DNA from: CAWGQN01 sp963824885
GTDB lineage: Bacteria; Actinomycetota; Actinomycetes; Actinomycetales; Microbacteriaceae
Assembly (NCBI GenBank): GCA_963824885.1
Contig: CAWGQN010000001.1
Coordinates: 62,001-126,000 of the forward strand
DNA length: 64,000 bases
Reading direction: 5' to 3'
The notes under the pieces are model-generated. The model was not told the DNA's origin. It did no database searches and saw only the letters and a program-made list of their open reading frames with translations. Positions 1 through 10,083 of this stretch are shown here, piece after piece. Position 1 is the first letter of the stretch, and each line of letters opens with the position of its first letter. Position numbers and translations under genes: made by a program.

Positions 1-248
1 AAATGCGGGCTTGTCAAAAGACCAGTCCGGAGCCCAAACGCGCGGAGAATACTCTCGATCATTCTGCTCGTGCTTGTCTTGCCGTTGGTACCCGTGACGT
101 GGATGACGGGATAAGCGCCCTGCGGGTCGCCGAGGAATTCAACAACTCGTCGGGTGGGTTCCAGGCGCGGCCTCGGCGTGCCCTCGCCGTGCCGTTCGAG
201 TATTTGACGGTAGACGGCGTCGGCTTCTTGCTGATAGTCGTCAGCCAT
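1..248 (-). CDS. folC: Folylpolyglutamate/dihydrofolate synthase, N-terminal part (runs off window)
   Basis: Reading the minus strand from an ATG at 246-248 gives about 82 residues that contain the ATP-binding P-loop [10 protein letters not shown] near residue 50, the hallmark of the FolC/Mur ligase family. It is followed by the characteristic RMIESIL and LLTSPH stretch. FolC adds glutamate to (dihydro)folates in the cytoplasm. The start codon overlaps the last eight bases of ileS, so the two are translationally coupled. An ileS-folC order is common in Actinobacteria. The C-terminal part lies outside the window. The only real alternative is another Mur-type ligase, which the position after ileS makes unlikely. 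Confidence 0.88.
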   Translation of the reverse strand, partial: MADDYQQEADAVYRQILERHGEGTPRPRLEPTRRVVEFLGDPQGAYPVIHVTGTNGKTSTSRMIESILRAFGLRTGLLTSPH

Positions 249-3200
249 AGGTCTCCCCCGAATCACGGACTAACGCAACGATAAATGCGTCGGCGTTTCC
301 ATAGTGACCACCCGCGAAAACCCGAAAGTGGTCGACCGGGTCTCGCACGAAAGCCGAGAGGCTGCGCTCGACTCCGTTCGGGTCATCAAACGGAGGCACG
401 GTGCCGGGATCGAAATTGTGCACAGAGAAGTCGGTCGCAAGCGTTTCGGATGCAATATCGACGTACGACGCTCGCTCGAGGGCGTCACGGTCGCTCTCGT
501 CAGCAAAGATGATCGCTAAACGGATGCGATCACTCACGTCAAAACCCGCCGCCTTTCGCGTGTCTTGGACAGCACGCACGACGTCACGCGCAAGTCCTTC
601 TGCCAGGAGCTCAGGGGTCATCTCCGTGTTGAGCTTGACAAAGCCGCCGCCGGGAAGGAGTCCGAGGATCGAATCCGCGTCGGCGTCCGTTGGTGCGGCC
701 ACAATTGCACGATCATATTCCCCGCTCACGAGAGCAATGCCGTCAGCAACGACCGTATCGCCGCTCTCGTGCCAATCGCCGTCGCGCGCCGCCCGAATAA
801 CGCGTTGGACTGCGCTACCAAGCCGGGGTCCGGCGACTCTCGCTCGAATCGACAACGTGGTTGTCACCCCGAATTCCGCCGCGCTCGACGCGACGAGCTC
901 TTCGAACGACACACTCTTCACGTTCAGCTCATCACGCAATATTGCTTCGAAGGGCCTCAGTGAATCGACGTCCTCGGCAACGACCGTCAGGCTCTCGAGG
1001 GGCAAGCGCACGCGCAAGCCCGCTTGTTTGCGAAGCGAGAGAGAAACCGACGTCGTGGCACGGATTCTGTCCATTGCCGCTACGAGTCCGCGATTGGCAG
1101 GATACGCTGACGAATCGGGCCAATCCGTGAGATGGACACTGGCTCCCCCCGTGAGGCCCGTCCAAATATCGTCCGTGACGAGTGGAAGAAGCGGCGCGGC
1201 GAGACGAGTGAGCGTCTCGAGAACCGTGAAGAGGGTGTCGAACGCCGTCACGCTCGTCGACCCGGAGTCTGCACCATTCCAAAAACGCGTGCGCGAACGA
1301 CGCACATACCAATTGGTCAGGATGTCGGCAAAATCGCGCAGCCTGTTTGCTGCCAACGCGCAATCAAACGCTTCGAGGTCGTGAGTGACCTCTTCAATCA
1401 GCGTGCGGGTCTTTGCGAGCACATAGCAATCTAAAATGTCGGTCGAATCCGTCCGCCAGCGGGCATCGTACCCGTCGGAACCCGACGCATTGGCGTACAG
1501 CGAGAAGAAATACCACGTGTTCCACAGGGGCAAAAGCATTTGGCGCACGCCCTCGCGAATTCCCGAATCGGTCACCACGAGGTTGCCCCCCCGAAGAACC
1601 GAGGAACTCATTAGAAACCACCGCATCGCGTCAGAACCATCGCGGTCGAATACCCCGTTGACATCGGGATAATTGCGCAGCGACTTTGACATCTTTTGGC
1701 CGTCACTGCCAAGCACGATGCCGTGGCTGACGACGTTTGTGAACGCAGGGCGATCAAACAGCGCAGTCGACAAAGCGTGAAGCGTATAGAACCAGCCTCG
1801 AGTTTGCCCAATGTACTCGACAATGAAATCGGCCGGGTTGTGCGAGTTGAACCAGGCTCGATTTTCAAACGGGTAGTGCACCTGAGCGAACGGCATTGCC
1901 CCCGAGTCAAACCACACGTCGAGAACGTCTGGTATCCGTCGCATCGTCGACGTGCCCGACGGGTCATCGGGATTTGGCCTTGTTAGTTCGTCAATCGCGG
2001 GACGATGGAGGTCGTTCGGGCGACAACCAAAATCACGCTCAAGCTCGTCGAGCGATCCGTACACGTCAACGCGGGGATACTCGGGATTGTCGCTCTTCCA
2101 CACCGGAATTGGAGACCCCCAGTACCGGTTTCGACTCACGGACCAATCGCGTGCATTGCTAATCCACTTGCCAAATTGGCCGTCTTTTACGTTCGCAGGT
2201 ACCCAGTTGATCTCGCGGTTGAGTTCGATCATTCGCTTGCGAATCTCTGTCACCCGAACAAACCAACTCGACACCGCTTTATAGATGAGCGGGTTTCGAC
2301 ACCGCCAGCAGTGCGGATACGAGTGCTCGTAACTCGATTCTCGGAGCAATCGGCCTTGAGAGCGAAGCAGCTGAACAAGTCGCTTGTTCGCGTCGAAAAC
2401 CTGAACTCCGGCGACGTCGCCAATGATCGGGAGAAAGCGGCCCCCCTCGTCAATGGACACGATTACCGGAATCCCGGCAGCCTCACACACCCTCTGGTCG
2501 TCTTCTCCGTAAGCAGGCGCCTGGTGAACAATACCCGTTCCATCAGTTGTCGACACATAGTCGGCAACGAGAATTTGCCACGCTCGGTGTGTGCCATACA
2601 CATCGGTATCCGCGTAGTAATCCCAGAGTCGGTCGTATTCAATTCCCCCGAGCTCGCGACCCGACACGGTGCGGGATATCGCGGCCGTCGCGTCGTCTGC
2701 GTGCTCGTAACCAAGCGCTTTTGCGTTGACGCCCACGAGATCACGCGCAATGAGATACTCCGCGCTGAGCACCTCCATCAGGGCCGTATCGGCGGTTCGT
2801 CGAGTCGCACCGCTTCGGGCTTCCGCATCGGCGGTGCCGTGCGGCCCGCTGGGAACAACCGCGTATTCAATCGTGGGACCCACGGCAAGCGCAAGATTGG
2901 TGGGCAGGGTCCACGGCGTCGTCGTCCACGCGAGAGCGCGCACGCCGGTCAACCCGAGTGCCTCCGCCCTCAGCCCAACCAGTGGAAAGGTCACGATCAC
3001 CGCTTGATCCTGGCGCGGCGAGTAGACGTCATCGTCCATACGCAGTTCGTGGTTGGACAGCGGGGTTTGATCGCGCCAACAATACGGCAAGACGCGAAAT
3101 CCCTCGTAGACGAGGCCGTTGTCGTAAAGCTGCTTGAACGCCCACACGACCGATTCCATGTAGTCACTGTCGAGAGTTTTGTAATCGTTATCGAAATCGA

Positions 3201-3663
3201 CCCACCGCGCTTGGCGCGTGACATACTCTCGCCACTCGCGCGTGTATTTCAGAACGGATTCGCGCGCGACACGGTTAAACGCGCCAATTCCCATTTCGTC
3301 GATTTCCCGCTTGTCGGTTATTCCGAGCTCGCGCTCCGCTTCTAGTTCTGCCGGTAAACCGTGCGTGTCCCATCCGAAACGGCGCTCAACTCGCTTGCCT
3401 CGCATTGTGTGAAATCGAGGGAATACGTCTTTCGCATACCCCGTCAGCAAGTGGCCGTAGTGTGGCAAGCCGTTGGCAAATGGCGGGCCATCGTAAAAGA
3501 CCCACTCGCCGGCATCCGCTCGATTCTCAATTGACGCGCGGAATGTGGACTCCCTTTTCCACCGTGCCAGAATCCGTGATTCAATTTCAGGAAAATTCGG
3601 GGACGGTACAACGCCTTCAGCGGGTCCCTCATGAACGGCTGCTCGCGCTTTGGGGTATTTCAT
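241..3663 (-). CDS. ileS: Isoleucyl-tRNA synthetase, long (type 2) form
   Basis: Class I aminoacyl-tRNA synthetase that charges tRNA-Ile. The predicted protein is 1140 residues. The HIGH motif appears as GLPHYGH near residue 68 and the KMSKS motif as QKMSKS near residue 655, with the large editing domain between them and an anticodon-binding region after. The ATG at 3661-3663 is chosen because AGGAGA sits six to eight bases upstream and the protein then begins MKYPKA; the longer open frame lacks a ribosome site. The GLPHYGH variant and the length match the eukaryote-like IleRS2 branch, known in other bacteria for low sensitivity to mupirocin. It overlaps folC downstream and faces valS head to head. 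Confidence 0.96.
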   Translation of the reverse strand: MKYPKARAAVHEGPAEGVVPSPNFPEIESRILARWKRESTFRASIENRADAGEWVFYDGPPFANGLPHYGHLLTGYAKDVFPRFHTMRGKRVERRFGWDTHGLPAELEAERELGITDKREIDEMGIGAFNRVARESVLKYTREWREYVTRQARWVDFDNDYKTLDSDYMESVVWAFKQLYDNGLVYEGFRVLPYCWRDQTPLSNHELRMDDDVYSPRQDQAVIVTFPLVGLRAEALGLTGVRALAWTTTPWTLPTNLALAVGPTIEYAVVPSGPHGTADAEARSGATRRTADTALMEVLSAEYLIARDLVGVNAKALGYEHADDATAAISRTVSGRELGGIEYDRLWDYYADTDVYGTHRAWQILVADYVSTTDGTGIVHQAPAYGEDDQRVCEAAGIPVIVSIDEGGRFLPIIGDVAGVQVFDANKRLVQLLRSQGRLLRESSYEHSYPHCWRCRNPLIYKAVSSWFVRVTEIRKRMIELNREINWVPANVKDGQFGKWISNARDWSVSRNRYWGSPIPVWKSDNPEYPRVDVYGSLDELERDFGCRPNDLHRPAIDELTRPNPDDPSGTSTMRRIPDVLDVWFDSGAMPFAQVHYPFENRAWFNSHNPADFIVEYIGQTRGWFYTLHALSTALFDRPAFTNVVSHGIVLGSDGQKMSKSLRNYPDVNGVFDRDGSDAMRWFLMSSSVLRGGNLVVTDSGIREGVRQMLLPLWNTWYFFSLYANASGSDGYDARWRTDSTDILDCYVLAKTRTLIEEVTHDLEAFDCALAANRLRDFADILTNWYVRRSRTRFWNGADSGSTSVTAFDTLFTVLETLTRLAAPLLPLVTDDIWTGLTGGASVHLTDWPDSSAYPANRGLVAAMDRIRATTSVSLSLRKQAGLRVRLPLESLTVVAEDVDSLRPFEAILRDELNVKSVSFEELVASSAAEFGVTTTLSIRARVAGPRLGSAVQRVIRAARDGDWHESGDTVVADGIALVSGEYDRAIVAAPTDADADSILGLLPGGGFVKLNTEMTPELLAEGLARDVVRAVQDTRKAAGFDVSDRIRLAIIFADESDRDALERASYVDIASETLATDFSVHNFDPGTVPPFDDPNGVERSLSAFVRDPVDHFRVFAGGHYGNADAFIVALVRDSGETYG

Positions 3664-3680
3664 GTGTCTCCTGGCTGTGC

Positions 3681-3745
3681 CTATCACCACCCCGGGACGA
3701 CGCACACGATCCGGCAGACGCACACGTTTCTGCCCGACTCGTCCC
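3681..3745 (-). promoter_or_regulatory. Structured 5' leader of ileS, possible degenerate T-box
   Basis: On the minus strand the leader just before ileS can fold into a 7-bp outer helix (3739-3745 with 3694-3700) enclosing a 6-bp inner helix (3729-3734 with 3713-3718). The unpaired 3' side between the two carries ATC (3708-3710), an Ile codon, in the place where a T-box specifier would lie. A GGGGTGGT stretch follows at about 3687-3694. Actinobacterial ileS genes are known to use short translational T-boxes. However, the canonical ACCGCG core is absent and only about 30 bases remain before the start codon, so this is a weak call. Confidence 0.28.
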
Positions 3746-3937
3746 AATGATGAAACGACTCACCGATTATTTTCGGATCGCAGCCATTTTATGGGCACGG
3801 CTTTCGTTGTAAGTCGTCGCGTGCGTGCCGTCGTGAGCAATTCGTTTCCCTCGGGGCTAACGCTACTCTGGATTCGTCCCGCAACACGGCACGTCGCGTC
3901 AGACGCTGCGCAGCATGTACCCCAAACCGGAGGACCA

Positions 3938-6553
3938 TTGAGCACCACGTGCCGCATCCCAGACAAGCCCACTCTCGAGGGGCTCGCATCGCGGTGGTCG
4001 ATCACGTGGGACACCGACGGAACGTATCGGTTCGACCGCGACAGTGCCCTCGCCGCCGGGCGCGACGCCGTCTACTCGATAGACGCGCCGCCGCCAACTG
4101 TTTCCGGTTCGCTGCACATCGGGCACGTCTTTTCTTACACGCACACCGATGTCATCGCTCGATTCCAACGAATGGTCGGCAAACACGTTTTCTATCCAAT
4201 GGGGTGGGATGACAACGGCCTACCAACCGAAAGACGCGTGCAAAACTACTTTGGCGTTCGATGCGATCCGACACTCCCGTATGCGCCAGATTTCGTTCCC
4301 CCATTGGACCGCGGCGAAAACGCGAGCGTGAAGACCGCAAGACACGTGCCGATTTCGCGTCGAAATTTTATCGAGCTGTGCGAGCACCTTACGTCAGAAG
4401 ACGAAAAGCAATTCGAATCACTGTGGCGAGCACTCGGTCTTTCTGTTGATTGGTCACTCGGCTATCGGACAATCGGAGACGAAGCCATGGGTGCTTCGCA
4501 ATTAGCGTTCGTGCGAAACGTCGAACGCGGCGAAGCCTATCAAGCGATGGCGCCCACACTGTGGGATGTGACGTTTCGCACCGCCGTCGCTCAAGCGGAA
4601 CTTGAGGAGCGAGATCAACCGGGTGCGTATTACAAGGTCGCGTTTCGCGGTCCTGCCGGACCGATCACGATAGAGACAACGAGACCGGAACTGTTACCCG
4701 CGTGCGTCGCGCTCGTGACGCACCCCGAGGACGAGCGCCACGCGAGTCTGATCGGAACGAGCGTCGTATCCCCCGTGTTTGGCGTCGACGTGCCCGTGCT
4801 TGCCCATCATCTCGCGCAACCCGACAAAGGGTCGGGAATCGCGATGATTTGCACGTTTGGCGACCTCACCGACGTCGTGTGGTGGCGCGAACTCGGACTT
4901 GCGAATCGTGCCATTGTCGGCGCCGACGGTCGAATAGTTGCTCGAGCACCCGAAAGCATTACGTCACCGACCGGCCTTGAGGCATACGAGCGCCTTGCAG
5001 GACAGACGATATTTTCTGCCCGGCAAACGGTCGTCGAATTATTGCGCGAATCGGGCTCTCTTCTCGACGAACCGCGGTCGATTATGCATCCCGTGAAGTT
5101 CTTTGAAAAGGGAGACCGGCCGCTTGAAATTATCTCGACGCGCCAATGGTACGTGACCAATGGCGCGCACAACGACGAACTCCGCGCTCGGTGCGTGGAA
5201 CTCGGGAGAGAGATCGCGTGGCATCCCGACTTTATGCGAGTCCGGTACGAAAACTGGATTGGCGGCCTGAGCGGTGACTGGCTGATTTCTCGACAACGTT
5301 TTTTTGGAGTTCCCATTCCGGTCTGGTATCCGGTTGATTCCCACGGTGATCCGATATTCGATGATCCGATTATCGCGACACCCGACGCACTCCCCGTCGA
5401 CCCGTCATCATCGCCGCCCCCCGGCTTTGCGGAAAGCCAACGCGGGCAAGCACGCGGATTTGTGGGCGAGATCGACGTCATGGACACGTGGATGACGTCG
5501 TCGCTCACTCCTCAGTTTGCGGCGGGTTGGGAGAGTGATACCGCCCTATTCGATGTGATCTTTCCGTACGATTTGAGGCCGCAAGGGCAAGACATCATTC
5601 GGACCTGGCTATTTTCTACGATGCTCCGTTCGGTTCTTGAAGTCGATGATAAGCCATGGCACAACGCAGCTCTGAGTGGTTTCATTGTTGACCCCGATCG
5701 AAAGAAAATGTCGAAATCGAAGGGGAACGTCGTGACGCCCGCTGCAATACTCGACGCGTACGGCCCCGACGCGGTTCGATACTGGGCAGCGTCAAGTCGC
5801 TTGGGGGCCGACGCGGCGTTCGATCCGCACAACCCGACGCAAGTAAAAGTTGGTCGGCGCCTTGCGATAAAAATTCTCAACGCGTCAAAGTTCATTCTCA
5901 GTTTTGAGTCCGATTCGGCCGCGCGCGTTACCAACCCGCTTGATCTTGGCATGCTGTCATCACTCGCGACCGTGGTCGACGACGCGACAGACGCCTTCGC
6001 GGCGTACGATCACGCTCGCGCTCTCGACACCATCGAGTCATTCTTTTGGACCTTTTGCGACGACTATGTCGAGCTCGTCAAAGATCGCGCATATGGCGAC
6101 CCCTCCGACGGAGGCGGCCGCGAATCAGCTGTGACCGCGTTGAGACACGCTCTTTCCACGCTCTTGCGGCTCTTCGCCCCGTTCGTGCCGTTTGCCACGG
6201 AAGAGGCGTGGTCGTGGTGGAACGACACGTCCGTGCACCGGGCCGAATGGCCCTCGTCGGTCAACCTCAAGACGCTCTCCGGGGTCACCGGTAGCGCCCA
6301 AATTGGCGACCCGGACCTGCTTCCGCTCGTTGGCCGCGCCCTCACACATATTCGCCGAGCCAAGACCGATGCAAAGATATCGCCGAAGGCCAGGGTAACA
6401 TCTGCTGTTATCACCGGATCTGCAGAACAGATTGAGAAGCTTGCCTTATTAGTACGCGATCTGAAAGCAGTGAGCAAGATCGAGGACCTGATGTTCGTCG
6501 AGACCGGCGAACTCAGTCTTCAGCGAATCGAACTTGTACCGGACGCCAAATGA
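3938..6553 (+). CDS. valS: Valyl-tRNA synthetase
   Basis: Class I synthetase that charges tRNA-Val, 871 residues. The HIGH motif is LHIGH near residue 58 and the KMSKS motif is KKMSKSKGN near residue 590. The editing domain follows the first half of the Rossmann fold and a short C-terminal helical region closes the protein. The open frame extends about 96 codons upstream, but that part reads as non-coding. The TTG at 3938 is preceded by GGAGGA (3929-3934) and gives the N-terminus expected for the family. It lies divergently from ileS and is followed after 13 bases by a GNAT gene, probably in the same transcript. Confidence 0.95.
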   Translation: MSTTCRIPDKPTLEGLASRWSITWDTDGTYRFDRDSALAAGRDAVYSIDAPPPTVSGSLHIGHVFSYTHTDVIARFQRMVGKHVFYPMGWDDNGLPTERRVQNYFGVRCDPTLPYAPDFVPPLDRGENASVKTARHVPISRRNFIELCEHLTSEDEKQFESLWRALGLSVDWSLGYRTIGDEAMGASQLAFVRNVERGEAYQAMAPTLWDVTFRTAVAQAELEERDQPGAYYKVAFRGPAGPITIETTRPELLPACVALVTHPEDERHASLIGTSVVSPVFGVDVPVLAHHLAQPDKGSGIAMICTFGDLTDVVWWRELGLANRAIVGADGRIVARAPESITSPTGLEAYERLAGQTIFSARQTVVELLRESGSLLDEPRSIMHPVKFFEKGDRPLEIISTRQWYVTNGAHNDELRARCVELGREIAWHPDFMRVRYENWIGGLSGDWLISRQRFFGVPIPVWYPVDSHGDPIFDDPIIATPDALPVDPSSSPPPGFAESQRGQARGFVGEIDVMDTWMTSSLTPQFAAGWESDTALFDVIFPYDLRPQGQDIIRTWLFSTMLRSVLEVDDKPWHNAALSGFIVDPDRKKMSKSKGNVVTPAAILDAYGPDAVRYWAASSRLGADAAFDPHNPTQVKVGRRLAIKILNASKFILSFESDSAARVTNPLDLGMLSSLATVVDDATDAFAAYDHARALDTIESFFWTFCDDYVELVKDRAYGDPSDGGGRESAVTALRHALSTLLRLFAPFVPFATEEAWSWWNDTSVHRAEWPSSVNLKTLSGVTGSAQIGDPDLLPLVGRALTHIRRAKTDAKISPKARVTSAVITGSAEQIEKLALLVRDLKAVSKIEDLMFVETGELSLQRIELVPDAK

Positions 6554-6566
6554 AGAGGAGGCAAAA

Positions 6567-7016
6567 GTGTCGATCACCGTTAGGCCACTATCCGAGGGAG
6601 ACTTTTTCTCTTGGTTGAGCCTCTACGAGGCTTACGGCAAATCCTACGAAACTCCCATCACCGATCAAAACGCGCTCCTCGTGTGGAGCTGGCTCACCAA
6701 TGAGACGCACGAGTTATTTGGACTCGTTGCCGCGAACACGATCGATGGCACGCTCGTGGGATTCGCTCACTATCGCGTTTTTTCTCGAACTCTCGAAGGA
6801 GATCGTGGACTCTATCTCGAAGACCTCTACGAAACGCCAGACGGGCGCAATCACGACATTGATCGTGCGCTCATTAACGGGGTCAAGCAAATCGCATCCG
6901 ATCATCACTTGGGCATCGTTCGCTGGATCACCGAATCCACCAACAAGGGCGCGCTCAAGCTCTATGATTCGGTTGCGTCCCGGACGGACTGGGTCACGTA
7001 CGAGGTACTTCCGTGA
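6567..7016 (+). CDS. GNAT-family N-acetyltransferase
   Basis: A 149-residue protein with the GNAT layout: an N-terminal VSITVRPLSEGDF strand-helix, a central GFAHYRVF / LYLEDLYETPDGR acetyl-CoA-binding strand and helix, and a C-terminal ALKLYDSVA segment. The GTG at 6567 is preceded by GAGGAGG at 6555-6561. It starts 13 bases after valS and overlaps the next small gene by four bases, so the three look like one transcription unit. The family acetylates small molecules or proteins; the substrate cannot be told from sequence. Confidence 0.82.
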   Translation: MSITVRPLSEGDFFSWLSLYEAYGKSYETPITDQNALLVWSWLTNETHELFGLVAANTIDGTLVGFAHYRVFSRTLEGDRGLYLEDLYETPDGRNHDIDRALINGVKQIASDHHLGIVRWITESTNKGALKLYDSVASRTDWVTYEVLP

Positions 7017-7261
7017 GACTTGGCACCCGGTGGAGCATTGGTCGCACTGTGCCAGTCCAGTTGCCGGACTCGATGGTTCTCGCAATTCGGACGGTCGAAA
7101 ATGAACTCCATTTGATGAGAACCGACACGAAGGATTTGCGCTGGACACTCACGTGGGTCGAGGATCGACCGGTTATTGACCTCGACGATGGCACTCAAAT
7201 CCGCCACGGTCGCGGCGATGATTCGGTGACAATCGAGCGATGCTACGCCGATTTTTCGTGA
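7013..7261 (+). CDS. Small hypothetical protein
   Basis: An 82-residue ORF beginning with GTG inside the GTGA overlap with the upstream acetyltransferase stop, a typical coupled start. Composition is that of a soluble, slightly acidic protein with no membrane segment and no motif I recognise. Its tail overlaps the 3' end of the convergent clpX by 19 bases. The coupling and normal codon use support it as a real gene, but I can assign no function. Confidence 0.6.
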   Translation: MRLGTRWSIGRTVPVQLPDSMVLAIRTVENELHLMRTDTKDLRWTLTWVEDRPVIDLDDGTQIRHGRGDDSVTIERCYADFS

Positions 7262-8517
7262 GCCAACTCTGAAACGTGCACCATCGTGGGAGGTGCGTCA
7301 TCTAACACCGACGCTCGCGTCACAATCACGCGAGCGACCTCGTTACTTGACGGCACCTCAAACATGATCGGCCCAAGCACCTCTTCGAGAATCGCACGCA
7401 GGCCGCGTGCACCCGTTTTGCGCAGCACCGCGAGATCAGCAATCGCCTCGAGCGCGTCGTGTTCAAATTCGAGTTCAACTCGATCAATTTCAAACATGCG
7501 TTGGTATTGCTTCACGAGCGCGTTCTTTGGCTCCGTCAAGATTTGCATTAACGCTTGGTGATCAAGTTGCGTCACGGTGGTCACGACGGGAAGACGGCCG
7601 ATGAACTCGGGAATGAGCCCGTATTTGTGAAGGTCTTCGGGAAGCACGTCGCTAAAGAGGTTGACGTCGTCGCCCTTGCTGTGAAGCGGCGCGCCGAACC
7701 CGATGCCCTTCTTGCCCGCCCGCGACGAAATGATGTCTTCGAGGCCGGCAAACGCTCCCGCAACGATGAAAAGGACGTTCGTCGTGTCTATTTGAATGAA
7801 CTCTTGATGCGGGTGTTTGCGTCCGCCCTGTGGTGGCACTGACGCGACCGTTCCCTCGAGAATCTTGAGGAGCGCTTGTTGCACTCCCTCACCCGAAACA
7901 TCGCGCGTAATAGACGGATTCTCGGCTTTTCGAGCAATCTTGTCGATTTCGTCAATGTAGATTATGCCCGACTCGGCCAGTTTGGTGTCAAAGTTGGCGG
8001 CCTGAAGGAGTTTGAGCAGAATCGTCTCGACGTCTTCGCCCACGTATCCCGCTTCGGTAAGAGCCGTCGCATCGGCGTGAGCAAACGGCACGTTGAGACG
8101 TTTTGCGAGTGTCTCCGCGAGATAGGTCTTGCCGCATCCCGTGGGACCAACGAGAAGAATGTTGCTCTTGGCAATTTCAATGTCATCGAGCGAATCGGCG
8201 GAACTCAGCGTGGAGCGAGCACGAACCCGTTTGTAGTGGTTGTATACGGCTACGGAAAGCGCACGCTTCGCTTGACCTTGCCCGACGACATATTCTTCAA
8301 GAAAGCTGAATATTTCTTTTGGCTTCGGCAACTCGAATTCTTCTGCCGAATCGCCGCCCGCCTCGGCGAAACGCTCTTGAATGATCTCGTTACACAGCTC
8401 GACACACTCGTCGCAAATGTACACACCGGGTCCGGCAATGAGCTGCTGAACCTGTTTTTGACTCTTGCCACAAAACGAACATTTGAGCAGGTCTACGCTC
8501 TCCCCAATTCGAGCCAT
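7243..8517 (-). CDS. clpX: ATP-dependent Clp protease ATP-binding subunit ClpX
   Basis: AAA+ unfoldase of 424 residues that recognises substrates and feeds them to ClpP. The N-terminal zinc-binding domain has CSFC (Cys13, Cys16) and CDEC...C. The AAA+ core shows Walker A GPTGCGKT near residue 115 and Walker B IIYIDEID near 180. The start is the ATG giving MARIGES, with AAGG placed correctly; a GTG three codons earlier falls within that site. It lies just downstream of clpP2, clpP1 and tig on the same strand, the usual actinobacterial arrangement, though the 108-base gap to clpP2 may hold its own promoter. Confidence 0.97.
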   Translation of the reverse strand: MARIGESVDLLKCSFCGKSQKQVQQLIAGPGVYICDECVELCNEIIQERFAEAGGDSAEEFELPKPKEIFSFLEEYVVGQGQAKRALSVAVYNHYKRVRARSTLSSADSLDDIEIAKSNILLVGPTGCGKTYLAETLAKRLNVPFAHADATALTEAGYVGEDVETILLKLLQAANFDTKLAESGIIYIDEIDKIARKAENPSITRDVSGEGVQQALLKILEGTVASVPPQGGRKHPHQEFIQIDTTNVLFIVAGAFAGLEDIISSRAGKKGIGFGAPLHSKGDDVNLFSDVLPEDLHKYGLIPEFIGRLPVVTTVTQLDHQALMQILTEPKNALVKQYQRMFEIDRVELEFEHDALEAIADLAVLRKTGARGLRAILEEVLGPIMFEVPSSNEVARVIVTRASVLDDAPPTMVHVSELAHEKSA

Positions 8518-8625
8518 ACGAGTCACCTTACGCTAGCGGACCAAGTGATTCGAGCCTAACCTGTGCCACAGACAACGCGCCGTATCGCAACGACTAACAC
8601 GCAGCGGCGCGTCAAATACTTCACG

Positions 8626-9294
8626 CTATTTGCTCACGACCGCCAGGTTCTTCCGCGAGGTCAAAACCTGGTCGATCAAACCGTAGTCGAGCGCTTCGTC
8701 GGCACTCAAAATCTTGTCCCGATCAATGTCCCTATTCACTTGCTTAACGGACCGCTTTGAATGGCGTGCGAGGGTCGCTTCCAACCACTCACGAAGACGC
8801 ATAATTTCGTTTGCCTGAATCTCAATGTCCGACGCTTGCCCACGACCGGCCTCGCCAACGGCGGGCTGATGAATAAGGACGCGCGCATTCGGGAGCGCAA
8901 GACGCTTGCCCGGCGATCCGGCCGCGAGCAAAACGGCGGCGGCCGACGCCGCTTGCCCAAGAACAACGGTCTGAATTTGCGGACGAATGTATTGCATCGT
9001 GTCATAAATGGCCGTCATTGCGGTAAACGACCCGCCTGGCGAGTTAATGTACATGACAATGTCGCGGTCGGGATCCTGACTCTCAAGAACCAAAAGCTGC
9101 GCCATGACATCGTCAGCGGAAGCGTCGTCTACTTGCACGCCGAGAAAAATTATTCGATCCTCAAAAAGCTTCGCGTAGGGGTCTTGGCGCTTGAAACCGT
9201 AGGCTGTGCGTTCTTCAAAGCTCGGCAAAATATAACGGGATACCGGCGCTTCCCGATTGCCATGAGCGGATCCGCCAAAGTGTGAAATATCCAT
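8626..9294 (-). CDS. clpP2: ATP-dependent Clp protease proteolytic subunit 2
   Basis: Serine peptidase subunit of 222 residues. The catalytic triad is visible as Ser117 in GQAASAAA, His142 in LIHQP and an Asp in IDRDK near residue 190, with the oxyanion-hole NSPGG at about 84. AGGGGA lies seven bases before the ATG. In Actinobacteria ClpP1 and ClpP2 assemble into a mixed tetradecamer, and this gene lies 39 bases after clpP1 in the same direction. The N-terminal stretch of about 30 residues before the core fits the propeptide found in this paralogue. Confidence 0.96.
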   Translation of the reverse strand: MDISHFGGSAHGNREAPVSRYILPSFEERTAYGFKRQDPYAKLFEDRIIFLGVQVDDASADDVMAQLLVLESQDPDRDIVMYINSPGGSFTAMTAIYDTMQYIRPQIQTVVLGQAASAAAVLLAAGSPGKRLALPNARVLIHQPAVGEAGRGQASDIEIQANEIMRLREWLEATLARHSKRSVKQVNRDIDRDKILSADEALDYGLIDQVLTSRKNLAVVSK

Positions 9295-9333
9295 GTCGTG
9301 TGTCCCCTAAATGAGTTGCTGTGCTTTGGCGAA

Positions 9334-9918
9334 CTACTTGGCGGTTCCGCCGCCGCCAGTGACGTCAGATGCCGACTCGCGGATATGATCAACAAATCCG
9401 TAGTCGAGCGCCTCGTGCGCGGTAAACCACCGGTCTCGGTCACCATCGGAATTGATCTGGTCCACCGTTTTGCCCGTTTGCTCCGCCGTAATTTCAGCGA
9501 GACGCTTTTTCATGTTGAGAATGAGTTGAGCTTGAGTTTGTATATCTGACGCGGTACCACCAAAACCGCCGTGTGGCTGGTGGAGGAGAACGCGCGCGTT
9601 CGGCGTAATGTACCGTTTGCCCTTTGTGCCCGATGTCAGCAAAAGCTGCCCCATCGACGCGGCCATGCCAATTCCCACCGTGACAATGTCGTTCGGCACA
9701 AACTGCATCGTGTCGTAGATTGCCATGCCCGCGGTAATCGATCCACCCGGCGAATTAATGTAAAGAAAAATGTCGCGCTTGGGGTCTTCGGCCGCGAGGA
9801 GCAAAATCTTGGCGGCAATCTCGTTCGCGTTTTCGTCGCGCACCTCGGCACCAAGCCAAATTATGCGGTCTTTGAGAAGTCGGTCAAAAACGCTATTGGG
9901 TAGTGCAATTTCAGCCAT
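9334..9918 (-). CDS. clpP1: ATP-dependent Clp protease proteolytic subunit 1
   Basis: The second ClpP paralogue, 194 residues from the chosen start. The nucleophile is Ser88 in IGMAASMG, the histidine is His113 in LLHQPHGG, and NSPGGS forms the oxyanion region. I chose the ATG at 9916-9918 because GGAG stands six bases before it; an in-frame ATG at 9930 and a GTG at 9942 are also open and would add four to eight residues. It is transcribed just before clpP2 and after tig. The C-terminal tail is glycine-rich. Confidence 0.95.
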   Translation of the reverse strand: MAEIALPNSVFDRLLKDRIIWLGAEVRDENANEIAAKILLLAAEDPKRDIFLYINSPGGSITAGMAIYDTMQFVPNDIVTVGIGMAASMGQLLLTSGTKGKRYITPNARVLLHQPHGGFGGTASDIQTQAQLILNMKKRLAEITAEQTGKTVDQINSDGDRDRWFTAHEALDYGFVDHIRESASDVTGGGGTAK

Positions 9919-10083
9919 GCCACGCTCCATTTCGGTTGTCACCCGTGATCGAATCTATAGCGTTGCGCGCGTTTGCGCCGGTCTGTTCGCCAGCGGCAGA
10001 GTTCTCGCACCCCGCAAGGAACACCGTTCGCGAAAGAATATCGACGATTCGAGGGCATTCGACCAGCGCGGAATCACACCGTT

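Noticed and set aside
401..1384. Long plus-strand open frame of 327 codons
   Set aside because: Lies wholly antisense to ileS, with a composition typical of an antisense shadow (Ser/Arg-rich) and no motif.
2005..3345. Plus-strand open frame of 446 codons
   Set aside because: Antisense to ileS; no ribosome site or recognisable domain.
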